14,518 nt of DNA from Rhodobacteraceae bacterium UBA1943 (GTDB taxonomy: Bacteria; Pseudomonadota; Alphaproteobacteria; Rhodobacterales; Rhodobacteraceae): positions 1-14,518 of the forward strand of contig DDEX01000113.1 in assembly GCA_002336845.1 (NCBI GenBank). Reading direction: 5' to 3'. Numbering within the stretch: the first letter of the stretch is position 1; every line of letters begins with the position of its first letter. This document shows, piece by piece, positions 8,163-14,518 of the stretch. The notes beneath the pieces were generated by a model. The model did no database searches, was not told the DNA's origin, and saw only the letters and a program-made list of their open reading frames with translations. The position numbers and the translations under genes were made by a program.

Positions 8163-9098
8163 TTACTTCAGCGCCGCTTCGACCGCCGCGACAGCATCGC
8201 CGCCGTCCTTGGTGGTCACGCCGTCCAGCCAGGGCTTCCAGGCATCGGGGTGCGCGGCCAGCCAGGTCTTGGCCGCTTCGCGCGCATCAGTGCCGTCGTT
8301 CAGGATGGCGCCCATGATCTCGTTCTCCATCCCCAACGAGAAGACGAGGTTCGACAACAGCTTGCCCTGGTTCGGGCATTCGGTGGCATAGCCGGCGCGG
8401 GTGTTGGTATAAACCGTTGCCCCGCCGAAGTTCGGGCCAAAATAGTCATCGCCGCCGGTCAGATAGGTCATCTTGAAGTTGGCGTTCATCGGGTGGGGTT
8501 CCCAGCCCAGGAAGACGATGGCCATGCCTTCGCTGTCAGAGCGGGCAACCTGTGCCAGCATCCCCTGTTCCGAGCTTTCGACCAGATCGACCCCGGCGGC
8601 TTTCAGGCCAAAGGCATCCTTGTCGATCATGTCGAGGATCAGCTTGTTGCCGTCATTCCCGGCCTCGATGCCGTAGATGTGGTTTTCCAGATCGGCCGCG
8701 TGGGGCGCGATGTCCTTGAAATCCTTGATGCCCAGCTCAGCGCCTTTGGCGTTGGTGGCCAGCGTGTATTTGGCGCCTTCAAGGTTGGCGCGCACGGTAT
8801 CGACGGTTTTTGCCTCGCGGTAAGGCGCGATGTTCGATTCCATCGTGGGCATCCAGTTTCCCAGGAATACGTCGATGTCACCCTTGGCCAGGCCTTCATA
8901 GGTGACCGGAACGCCCAGCACCTGGGTTTCGGTTTCATAGCCCAATGCCTCCAGTACCAGCGTGGTCGCGGCGGTGGTGGCGGTGATGTCGGTCCAGCCG
9001 ACGTCCGAGAAGGTGATCTTGTCGCAGCCTGCCGCATGGGCAGAGCCTGCAAAGGCGAAGGCGACAGCGCCGGTCAGCAGCGCGGAACGAAGGTTCAT
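8163..9098 (-). CDS. choX: Choline-binding periplasmic protein
   Basis: ChoX captures choline in the periplasm and delivers it to ChoW. The start is the ATG at 9098, behind a GGGAG site at 9109-9105; the open frame extends further upstream only into the promoter region. The 311-residue product begins with a Sec signal peptide ending SAHA before A23. Counting from this start, W35, D37, W82, Y111 and W199 stand where Sinorhizobium meliloti ChoX is known to have its aromatic box and acidic ligand (W43, D45, W90, Y119, W205, from memory). The motifs are GWTD, GNWMPTM, GAKY and LGWEPHP. N148 in AGND fits a further known ligand. C25 and C241 could form a disulfide. These residues favour choline over glycine betaine or proline. 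It is the first gene of the choXWV operon and is divergent from betI. Confidence 0.94.
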   Translation of the reverse strand: MNLRSALLTGAVAFAFAGSAHAAGCDKITFSDVGWTDITATTAATTLVLEALGYETETQVLGVPVTYEGLAKGDIDVFLGNWMPTMESNIAPYREAKTVDTVRANLEGAKYTLATNAKGAELGIKDFKDIAPHAADLENHIYGIEAGNDGNKLILDMIDKDAFGLKAAGVDLVESSEQGMLAQVARSDSEGMAIVFLGWEPHPMNANFKMTYLTGGDDYFGPNFGGATVYTNTRAGYATECPNQGKLLSNLVFSLGMENEIMGAILNDGTDAREAAKTWLAAHPDAWKPWLDGVTTKDGGDAVAAVEAALK

Positions 9099-9118
9099 GT
9101 TAGGCTCCCTGTTTTTTG

Positions 9119-9138
9119 TTGATTGACGAGTCAATAAA
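9119..9138. promoter_or_regulatory. Probable BetI operator
   Basis: The core ATTGAC-GA-GTCAAT (9122-9135) is a perfect inverted repeat. It extends imperfectly to TTG and AAA on the two sides, giving a 20-bp near-palindrome. It is the only clear palindrome in the 88-bp gap between choX and betI. TetR-family repressors such as BetI bind palindromes of this kind near their own genes, and known BetI sites are rich in TTGA/TCAA half-sites. Placed between the two divergent operons, it could repress both. BetI binding is inferred. Confidence 0.7.
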
Positions 9139-9162
9139 CTTACGACAGGCTGAAAAAAGCAA
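9133..9162 (-). promoter_or_regulatory. Candidate choX promoter
   Basis: Read on the minus strand, TTGCTT (9162-9157) is followed after 18 bp by TTTATT (9138-9133), which would put the start near 9126. The -10 and the start site would lie inside the palindrome at 9119-9138, so a bound repressor would block polymerase. The hexamers match consensus only moderately. I could not assign convincing hexamers for the opposing betI promoter. Confidence 0.35.
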
Positions 9163-9186
9163 GAAGTATTTTGCAGGTTTTCCGAC

Positions 9187-9768
9187 ATGCCGAAGCTTGG
9201 GATGGAGCCTATCCGAAAGGCGGCACTGGTCAAAGCCACGATCGTCGAGATCGGGCGGGCCGGTTCCCTGGACGTGACCGTCAGCCAGATCGCCAAGCGG
9301 GCGGGCATGTCCAGCGCGCTGGCGCACCACTATTTCGGCTCCAAGGAAGACATCTTCCTGGCTGCGATGCGCCACATCCTCACGCTTTACGGGGCCGAGG
9401 TGCGCGGTGCGCTTGCCCATGCCGAGGGGGCAGAAGGCCGGATCAAGGCGGTGCTGCGTGCCAGTTTCAGCCCGGGCAACTTTCGCCGAGAGGCAATCAG
9501 CGCCTGGCTGAACTTCTGGGTTCTGGCGCAGACCGTGCCAGAGGCCAAGCGCCTGCTGGCGGTGTATCAGCGCCGCTTGCGGTCGAACCTGCTGGTCGGC
9601 CTGCGCCCCTTGGCCGGAGCGCGGGCCGAGGCGGTGGCTGACGGGCTGGGGGCACTGATCGACGGGCTTTACCTGCGCGAAGTGCTGAAATCCGGCCCGC
9701 CAGACAGTGCCGCGGCGGTGGGCGTTGCGCTGGATTACCTGAACATTCAACTGAAAGAGGTCCGCTGA
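9187..9768 (+). CDS. betI: Choline-responsive TetR repressor BetI
   Basis: BetI represses glycine betaine synthesis genes and lets go when choline is present. The 193-residue length and the N-terminal MPKLGMEPIRKAAL are typical of BetI. The TetR helix-turn-helix is at about residues 30-52 (VTVSQIAKRAGMSSALAHHYF), followed by GSKEDIF. The ligand-binding half has the BetI-like stretch ISAWLNFWVLAQTVPEAKRL, with aromatic residues suited to a quaternary amine, and DGLYLREVL near the end. The ribosome site is weak (AGG about 10 bases before the ATG), which would suit low repressor levels. Its stop overlaps the betB start as TGATG. It is divergent from choX, with a palindromic operator candidate between them. 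Confidence 0.94.
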   Translation: MPKLGMEPIRKAALVKATIVEIGRAGSLDVTVSQIAKRAGMSSALAHHYFGSKEDIFLAAMRHILTLYGAEVRGALAHAEGAEGRIKAVLRASFSPGNFRREAISAWLNFWVLAQTVPEAKRLLAVYQRRLRSNLLVGLRPLAGARAEAVADGLGALIDGLYLREVLKSGPPDSAAAVGVALDYLNIQLKEVR

Positions 9769-11222
9769 TGCAGGCGCAACCCAAGGCCAGCCATTTCGTG
9801 AATGGCGCCTATGTCGAGGACAAGGCGGGCGCGCCGATCGAGGTGATCTATCCCGCCACGGGCGAGGTGATCGCCGTCGTGCATGAGGCGACCCCTGCCG
9901 TGGTCGAGGCTGCGCTCTCCACCGCCCGCGCAGCACAAGCCGCCTGGGCCGCGACCCGCCCGGTCGAGCGTGCCCGCATCCTGCGCCGCGCCGCTGACAT
10001 CATCCGCGACCGCAACCCCGCACTGGCCCGGCTGGAGACCCTGGATACCGGCAAGCCGATTCAGGAAACGCTGGTGGCCGACTGGCCTTCGGGCGCCGAT
10101 TGTCTGGAGTATTTCGCGGGCCTGATCCCCTCGGTCACCGGCGAAACCATCCCGCTTGGCCGCGATTTCGCCTATACGATTCGCGAACCCTTGGGCGTCT
10201 GCGTCGGCATCGGTGCGTGGAATTACCCCAGCCAGATCGCTTGCTGGAAATCGGCCCCGGCGCTGGCCTTGGGCAATGCCATGGTGTTCAAGCCGTCCGA
10301 AGTCACGCCGCTTGGTGCGCTGCAACTGGCCGAGATCTATATCGAGGCCGGTCTGCCTGCGGGCCTGTTCAACGTGGTGCAGGGCAGGGGAGCGGTGGGT
10401 GGTGCGCTGGTCACCGACCCGCGCGTGGACAAGGTATCGCTGACCGGATCGGTGCCGACGGGGCAAAAGGTCTATGCCGCCGCCGCCGCCGGAATGCGCC
10501 ATGTGACGATGGAACTGGGCGGCAAGTCGCCCTTGGTCATCTTTGACGATGCCAGCGTCGAGGACGCCGTGGGTGCCGCGATGATGGCGAATTTCTATTC
10601 CGCCGGGCAGGTTTGTTCGAACGGTACGCGGGTTTTCGTGCAAAAGGGCATCAAGGAGCGGTTCCTGTCCCGTCTGGCCGAGCGGACCAAGGCGATCCTT
10701 CTGGGCGATCCGCTGGATGAGGCGACCCAGATGGGCCCGCTGGTCAACGCGACGCAGCTTGAAAAGGTGCTGGGCTATATCGCGGCGGGCAAGGCCGAGG
10801 GCGCGCGGCTGGTGACGGGCGGCGGCCGTGCCAGCTTGAACACCGGCTATTATGTGCAGCCCACGGTCTTTGCCGATGTGACTGACGGGATGACGATTGC
10901 GCGTGAGGAGATCTTTGGCCCGGTGATGGCAGTCCTGGATTTCGACGCAGAAGAAGAGGTGGTGGCCCGCGCCAATGCCACCGACTTCGGCCTGGCGGCG
11001 GGAGTGTTTACCGCCGATATGGCGCGCGCGCATCGGGTGATCGCAGCCCTTCAGGCGGGCACCTGCTGGATCAACGCCTATAACCTGACCCCGGTTGAAA
11101 TGCCCTTTGGTGGCTCGAAAAACTCGGGCGTCGGGCGTGAAAACGGCCATGCGGCCATTGAACACTACAGTCAGGTCAAAAGCGTCTATGTCGGCATGGG
11201 GCCGGTGGACGCACCTTACTGA
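9768..11222 (+). CDS. betB: Betaine aldehyde dehydrogenase
   Basis: BetB oxidises betaine aldehyde to glycine betaine with NAD(P)+ in the cytosol, the second step of choline oxidation. The 484-residue product is a full-length aldehyde dehydrogenase. The oxyanion-hole asparagine is N152 in GAWNYP, the general base is E249 in MELGGKSP, and the catalytic cysteine is C283 in GQVCSNGTR. EEIFGPV lies downstream, and NLTPVEMPFGGSKNSGVGRENG near the C-terminus is the usual BetB signature. A GAGG site (9757-9760) inside the end of betI serves the ATG at 9768, which shares one base with the betI TGA, so coupling is likely. Other aldehyde dehydrogenases share the core motifs; the position between betI and betA settles the substrate. 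Confidence 0.96.
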   Translation: MQAQPKASHFVNGAYVEDKAGAPIEVIYPATGEVIAVVHEATPAVVEAALSTARAAQAAWAATRPVERARILRRAADIIRDRNPALARLETLDTGKPIQETLVADWPSGADCLEYFAGLIPSVTGETIPLGRDFAYTIREPLGVCVGIGAWNYPSQIACWKSAPALALGNAMVFKPSEVTPLGALQLAEIYIEAGLPAGLFNVVQGRGAVGGALVTDPRVDKVSLTGSVPTGQKVYAAAAAGMRHVTMELGGKSPLVIFDDASVEDAVGAAMMANFYSAGQVCSNGTRVFVQKGIKERFLSRLAERTKAILLGDPLDEATQMGPLVNATQLEKVLGYIAAGKAEGARLVTGGGRASLNTGYYVQPTVFADVTDGMTIAREEIFGPVMAVLDFDAEEEVVARANATDFGLAAGVFTADMARAHRVIAALQAGTCWINAYNLTPVEMPFGGSKNSGVGRENGHAAIEHYSQVKSVYVGMGPVDAPY

Positions 11223-11282
11223 ATCATCTGAAATAACAGGGCCTTGGCCCACAGGACGGGGGCCGCGTCAGCGGTGCGCGAC

Positions 11283-12932
11283 ATGACGGCGGATTATGTG
11301 ATCATCGGGTCCGGCTCGGCCGGGTCGGCCATGGCTTACCGGCTGGGTGAGGCGGGCAAGACGGTTGTGGTGATCGAGCAGGGCGGCACCGATGCGGGTC
11401 CGTTCATCCAGATGCCTGCGGCACTGAGTTACCCGATGAACATGGGCATCTACGACTGGGGCTTTCAGTCGGAACCAGAACCCTATTTGGGCGGCCGCCG
11501 TCTGGCGACACCGCGCGGCAAGGTGATTGGCGGGTCGTCCAGCATCAACGGCATGGTCTATGTGCGCGGCCACGCAAAGGATTATGACACCTGGCAAGAG
11601 ATGGGGGCGCAGGGTTGGTCCTTCGCCGACGTCTTGCCCTATTTCAAGCGGATGGAAAGCTGGCACGGCGATACGGGTGATGCCGAATGGCGTGGCACCG
11701 ATGGCCCGCTGCACATCACCCGTGGGCCGCGAAAGAACCCGCTGTTCAACGCTTTCATCAAGGCCGGGCAACAGGCCGGATACCCCACCACCGCCGACTA
11801 TAACGGGGCGGCGCAAGAGGGATTCGGCGCGATGGAGGCGACGATCTGGAAGGGGCGCCGTTGGTCCGCCGCCAATGCCTATCTGCGCCCGGCACTCAAG
11901 CGCCCGAACGTGCAACTGGTTCGCGCATTCGCCCGCAAGGTCGTGATCGAGAATGGCCGTGCGGTCGGGGTCGAAGTGTCGCGCGGCGGCAAGATCGAGG
12001 TGATCCGCGCCAGCCAAGAGGTGATCGTGGCGGCGTCGTCGATCAACTCACCCAAGATCCTGATGCTGTCGGGCATCGGGCCTGCTGCACATTTGTCCGA
12101 AATGGGGATTCCGGTGGTCGCCGATCGTCCCGGCGTGGGGCAGAACCTGCAAGATCACCTTGAAATATATATGCAATATCAATCGGCTAAGCCGGTGACG
12201 CTGTATAAATACTGGAACCTCTGGGGCAAGGCGCTGGTGGGGGCGCAATGGCTGTTCACCAAGACCGGGCTTGGGGCGTCGAACCAGTTCGAGGCCTGCG
12301 CCTTTATCCGCACGCGCGAGGGGATTGAGTATCCCGACATCGAATATCACTTCCTGCCCATCGCCGTGCGCTATGACGGCAAGGCGGCGGCGGGGGGGCA
12401 TGGCTTTCAGGTGCATGTCGGTCCGATGCGGTCGAAATCGCGGGGTGCCGTTACCCTGCGTTCCGCTGATCCGGCCGAGGCGCCGAAGATCCTGTTCAAC
12501 TATATGTCGCACCCCGATGACTGGGATGAGTTCCGCCGCTGCATTCGCCTCACGCGCGAGGTGTTCGGCCAGCCTGCGATGCAGCCATATGTGAAAAGTG
12601 AAATTCAGCCGGGATCTGACCTGCAATCTGATGCGGATCTGGACGCATTTTTGAAAGAGCATGTTGAAAGTGCCTATCACCCCTGCGGCACCTGCCGCAT
12701 GGGCCGGGCTGATGACCCGATGGCGGTGGTTGACCCGGAATGCCGGGTGATCGGGGTCGAAGGGCTGCGGGTTGCCGATTCGTCGATCTTCCCGCAGGTG
12801 ACGAATGGCAACCTGAACGGTCCGTCAATCATGACGGGCGAGAAGGCCGCCGACCATATTCTTGGCCGCCGCCTGCCAAAATCGAACCAGGAGCCGGTGA
12901 TCAACCCGAACTGGCGGACATCTCAACGTTGA
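11283..12932 (+). CDS. betA: Choline dehydrogenase
   Basis: BetA is a membrane-associated FAD enzyme of the GMC family that oxidises choline to betaine aldehyde and passes electrons to the respiratory chain. The 549-residue product opens with the FAD-binding DYVIIGSGSAGSAMA and has GGSSSINGMVYVRG. The catalytic histidine is H466 in YHPCGTCRMG, and the partner asparagine lies in NGNLNGP (508-513). The C-terminus ends in a short polar tail after HILGRR. The start is uncertain. I chose the ATG at 11283 because the family begins close to the FAD motif. An in-frame GTG (11274) and TTG (11244) are alternatives, and none has a clear ribosome site. It follows betB by 60 bp with no betC (choline sulfatase) in the cluster. 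Confidence 0.95.
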   Translation: MTADYVIIGSGSAGSAMAYRLGEAGKTVVVIEQGGTDAGPFIQMPAALSYPMNMGIYDWGFQSEPEPYLGGRRLATPRGKVIGGSSSINGMVYVRGHAKDYDTWQEMGAQGWSFADVLPYFKRMESWHGDTGDAEWRGTDGPLHITRGPRKNPLFNAFIKAGQQAGYPTTADYNGAAQEGFGAMEATIWKGRRWSAANAYLRPALKRPNVQLVRAFARKVVIENGRAVGVEVSRGGKIEVIRASQEVIVAASSINSPKILMLSGIGPAAHLSEMGIPVVADRPGVGQNLQDHLEIYMQYQSAKPVTLYKYWNLWGKALVGAQWLFTKTGLGASNQFEACAFIRTREGIEYPDIEYHFLPIAVRYDGKAAAGGHGFQVHVGPMRSKSRGAVTLRSADPAEAPKILFNYMSHPDDWDEFRRCIRLTREVFGQPAMQPYVKSEIQPGSDLQSDADLDAFLKEHVESAYHPCGTCRMGRADDPMAVVDPECRVIGVEGLRVADSSIFPQVTNGNLNGPSIMTGEKAADHILGRRLPKSNQEPVINPNWRTSQR

Positions 12933-12933
12933 T

Positions 12934-12947
12934 TTGATCCGCGTCAA
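12934..12947 (+). promoter_or_regulatory. FNR/FnrL-type box
   Basis: TTGATCCGCGTCAA fits the FNR-family consensus TTGAT-N4-ATCAA with one difference (G for A), a variant common for FnrL-type sites in Rhodobacter relatives. It begins one base after the betA stop. Its centre (12940.5) is about 41.5 bp upstream of the start predicted from the TATAAT at 12969, the exact spacing of class II FNR-activated promoters. Which CRP/FNR protein binds (FnrL, Dnr or another) is not shown by the sequence. Confidence 0.7.
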
Positions 12948-12968
12948 AGTCAGCATTTCGGGCGGGAG

Positions 12969-12974
12969 TATAAT
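12969..12974 (+). promoter_or_regulatory. Consensus -10 box of the DUF465 gene
   Basis: A perfect TATAAT stands out in high-GC sequence. No -35 match lies 16-18 bp upstream (bases 12946-12951 read AAAGTC), which is typical of promoters that need an activator. The FNR-like box upstream could supply it. The predicted start near 12981-12982 leaves a leader of about 17 bases containing the AAGGAG ribosome site. Confidence 0.65.
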
Positions 12975-12998
12975 GGGCGGGCAAAGAAGGAGACGCCG

Positions 12999-13235
12999 AT
13001 GTCGAACACCCCTCACACCCTGCAAGCCGAATTTCCCGGCGAGACCGTCAAGCTGAGCGCGCTGAAGGTTTCGAACGCCCATTTCGCCAAGCTGTTGACT
13101 GAATATGACGCCGTGAACGACAAGGTGCATCGGTCCGAGACGCGCATCGACTTGCTGTCCGAGGCGGAGGAGGCGGCGCTTCGCAAACAGCGCAGCCATA
13201 TCAAGGATGAAATCGCCCGGATGCTGCGCGACTAG
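12999..13235 (+). CDS. Small YdcH/DUF465 family protein
   Basis: The product has 78 residues and matches the YdcH-like DUF465 family: a short helical hairpin with the stretch FAKLLTEYDAVNDKVHRSE (about 29-47), then a charged helix EEAALRKQRSHIKDEIARML to the end. No enzymatic motif, signal peptide or membrane segment is visible; the biochemical role of this family is not established. A strong AAGGAG site (12987-12992) six bases before the ATG supports active translation. Its promoter carries an FNR-like box, so oxygen or redox control is likely. It ends tail-to-tail with the regulator gene on the other strand, both stops lying in the CTAG at 13232-13235. Confidence 0.88.
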   Translation: MSNTPHTLQAEFPGETVKLSALKVSNAHFAKLLTEYDAVNDKVHRSETRIDLLSEAEEAALRKQRSHIKDEIARMLRD

Positions 13236-14518
13236 TCTGCAATGTCATAAGGCAGAAGGCCGCGCCTGTCGGGATCGACCTTCAGCCGACGCTCCAGCGG
13301 CGGGACGGACCTTTGGTGGCAGTCCCGCCGTTCGCATATCCGGCAGGAAATGCCGATGGGTTCAAACCGGCCCTTCAGGTCGAGGCCGTCGGCATAAACC
13401 AGGCTCGGGGCGTGCGTTACCTCGCAACCCAGACCGATGGCATAGCGACGCACGGGCGCCAGAAACGCGCCGCCGGGTTTGGTCACATCGCGCGACAGGC
13501 AAAAATAGCGAACACCGTCAGGGGTTTCGGCCAGTTGCCGCAGGAACTGACCGGGCGTTTCAAAGGCGCGATGCACGTTCCACAGCGGGCAGGCGCCGCC
13601 AAAACGGGCAAATTGCAAGCGGGTTGCCGAATGCCGCTTGGTGATCGTGCCCGCCTGATCGACGCGCACGAAAAAGAAAGGCACGCCCTTGGCACCGGGG
13701 CGTTGCAGGGTGGAAAGCCGGTGGGCCACCTGTTCTATACTGGCACCGAACATGTCTGACAGCCGCTCCAGATCGTGGCGGGTTGCCTGTGCGGCATCGA
13801 GAAAGGCCCGATAGGGCATCAGAGCAGCCCCCGCGAAGTAATTGGCAAGGCCAATCTTGGCGATGTCTCGCGCTTCTGGCGTTGCGAAGCGGGCGAGGTC
13901 CAGCGTCGCCTCCAGCAACTCGTTTTGGGTTTGCAGGGCGACCTGATACAGCAGTTGGAACCGCTGGGTCGGGGTTGCGGCGCGCGACGACAGGTCCAGC
14001 CGCTTTTGCGCGGCGTTGAAGGCGCGCAGCGGGCCATTATCGGAAAACTGCACATCGATTCCGCGCTTGCGCAAGGCATCGGCAGCGGTGAAAAGCACGT
14101 CTTTTCTGGTGCCTGCGCTTGATATGAAATGTTCCGCCACGCGGTCGATGGCATCTATGTAATTATCGCAATAGTGAAAGAAGTCGCGCACCTCTTCCCA
14201 GGGCGATGACCGCAACGAAGCATCCTCTCGCCCCAATGCCTCGTCCAGCGAGGCCAGCCGTTCGTGGGTTTGCCGATAGGCGCGGTGCAGGTCCAGGAAG
14301 GCGCGGGCCAGTGCAGGGGCGTTTGACGCGGCCAGCCGCAGGTCAGCCAGCGGCGGGGCTGCCTTGGCGAAAACCGGATCGGCCAGCGCCTCACGCATGT
14401 CGCTGACCAGCCGCTCGCCTTCGCCGACGGTCAGTTCCGTGACGTCCAGCCCGAACTCTTGCGCCAGCGCCAGCACAACCGAGGCCGAAACCGGGCGGTG
14501 GTTGTTCTCCATCTGGTT
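13232..14518 (-). CDS. XRE/ScfR-family short-chain fatty acid regulator (partial)
   Basis: This is a transcriptional regulator of the family that includes PccR of Rhodobacter sphaeroides and RamB of Corynebacterium, which respond to short-chain acyl-CoA metabolism (acetate or propionate). The window shows 428 residues. The frame runs open through the right edge, where NQMENNHRPVSASVVLALAQEFGLDV is the end of an XRE helix-turn-helix, so the true start lies outside and the first visible ATG (14512) is internal. The middle (about 170-290) resembles the IrrE/ImmA-like region, but no HExxH zinc-protease motif is present; the matching stretch reads QRFQLLYQVAL. The C-terminal DUF2083-type domain has CPLW and a CRICERRDC cysteine cluster followed by HQRSVPPLERRL. 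The target operon and effector cannot be told from this window. Confidence 0.85.
   Translation of the reverse strand, partial: NQMENNHRPVSASVVLALAQEFGLDVTELTVGEGERLVSDMREALADPVFAKAAPPLADLRLAASNAPALARAFLDLHRAYRQTHERLASLDEALGREDASLRSSPWEEVRDFFHYCDNYIDAIDRVAEHFISSAGTRKDVLFTAADALRKRGIDVQFSDNGPLRAFNAAQKRLDLSSRAATPTQRFQLLYQVALQTQNELLEATLDLARFATPEARDIAKIGLANYFAGAALMPYRAFLDAAQATRHDLERLSDMFGASIEQVAHRLSTLQRPGAKGVPFFFVRVDQAGTITKRHSATRLQFARFGGACPLWNVHRAFETPGQFLRQLAETPDGVRYFCLSRDVTKPGGAFLAPVRRYAIGLGCEVTHAPSLVYADGLDLKGRFEPIGISCRICERRDCHQRSVPPLERRLKVDPDRRGLLPYDIAD

Noticed and set aside
9099..9308. N-terminal extension of ChoX upstream of 9098
   Set aside because: It would cross the promoter gap and overlap betI. 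The signal peptide and the GGGAG site both start the protein at 9098.
9747..11252. 501-codon open frame antisense to betB
   Set aside because: It mirrors betB codon bias, shows no domain, and would cover the betI-betB junction.
13232..14518. Toxin-antitoxin or phage regulator reading of the XRE gene
   Set aside because: The length, the CRICERRDC cluster and the DUF2083-type C-terminus fit the ScfR metabolic regulators, and no toxin or phage gene is nearby.

Overview
The window is high-GC, gene-dense bacterial chromosome. Its gene content points to an alphaproteobacterium of the Rhodobacteraceae (a Rhodobacter, Gemmobacter or Tabrizicola-like organism). The evidence is the choXWV choline transporter lying opposite betIBA, a TopA with a long Lys/Ala-rich tail, a small DUF465 protein behind an FNR/FnrL-type box, and a ScfR-type short-chain fatty acid regulator. 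The genus cannot be fixed by reading alone. I see no rRNA, tRNA, CRISPR array, insertion sequence or prophage gene.

Layout, left to right. (1) gabT (51-1328, minus), a PLP-dependent 4-aminobutyrate aminotransferase, is transcribed toward the left edge. It lies opposite dprA (1515-2687, plus), which is followed by topA (2777-5485, plus) and a secreted protein of unknown function (5558-6244, plus). (2) From 6241 to 9098 on the minus strand is a complete choline ABC importer read choX-choW-choV. A strong hairpin sits between choX and choW. (3) From 9187 to 12932 on the plus strand is betI-betB-betA: the choline-sensing repressor, betaine aldehyde dehydrogenase and choline dehydrogenase. (4) A small YdcH/DUF465 protein (12999-13235) has its own promoter, with an FNR-like box and a perfect TATAAT. 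(5) The right edge holds most of an XRE/ScfR-family regulator on the minus strand (13232-14518, N-terminus cut off).

How the genes work together: choXWV and betIBA face away from each other across an 88-bp gap. The gap holds an ATTGAC-GA-GTCAAT palindrome, the best candidate for a BetI operator. If so, one repressor controls both choline uptake and its oxidation to glycine betaine, and choline relieves repression of both arms. ChoX keeps the four aromatic residues and the aspartate known to form the choline pocket, so choline rather than betaine or proline is the likely substrate.

The most notable non-coding signals are four. The first is the FNR-type box placed about 41.5 bp upstream of the start site predicted from the TATAAT. 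The second is the BetI palindrome. The third is the choX-choW hairpin. The fourth is a pair of convergent gene junctions, at 6241-6244 and 13232-13235, where opposing genes share a single CTAG as both stop codons. I see no convincing new multi-gene system here; the gene set is largely ordinary metabolism and housekeeping.
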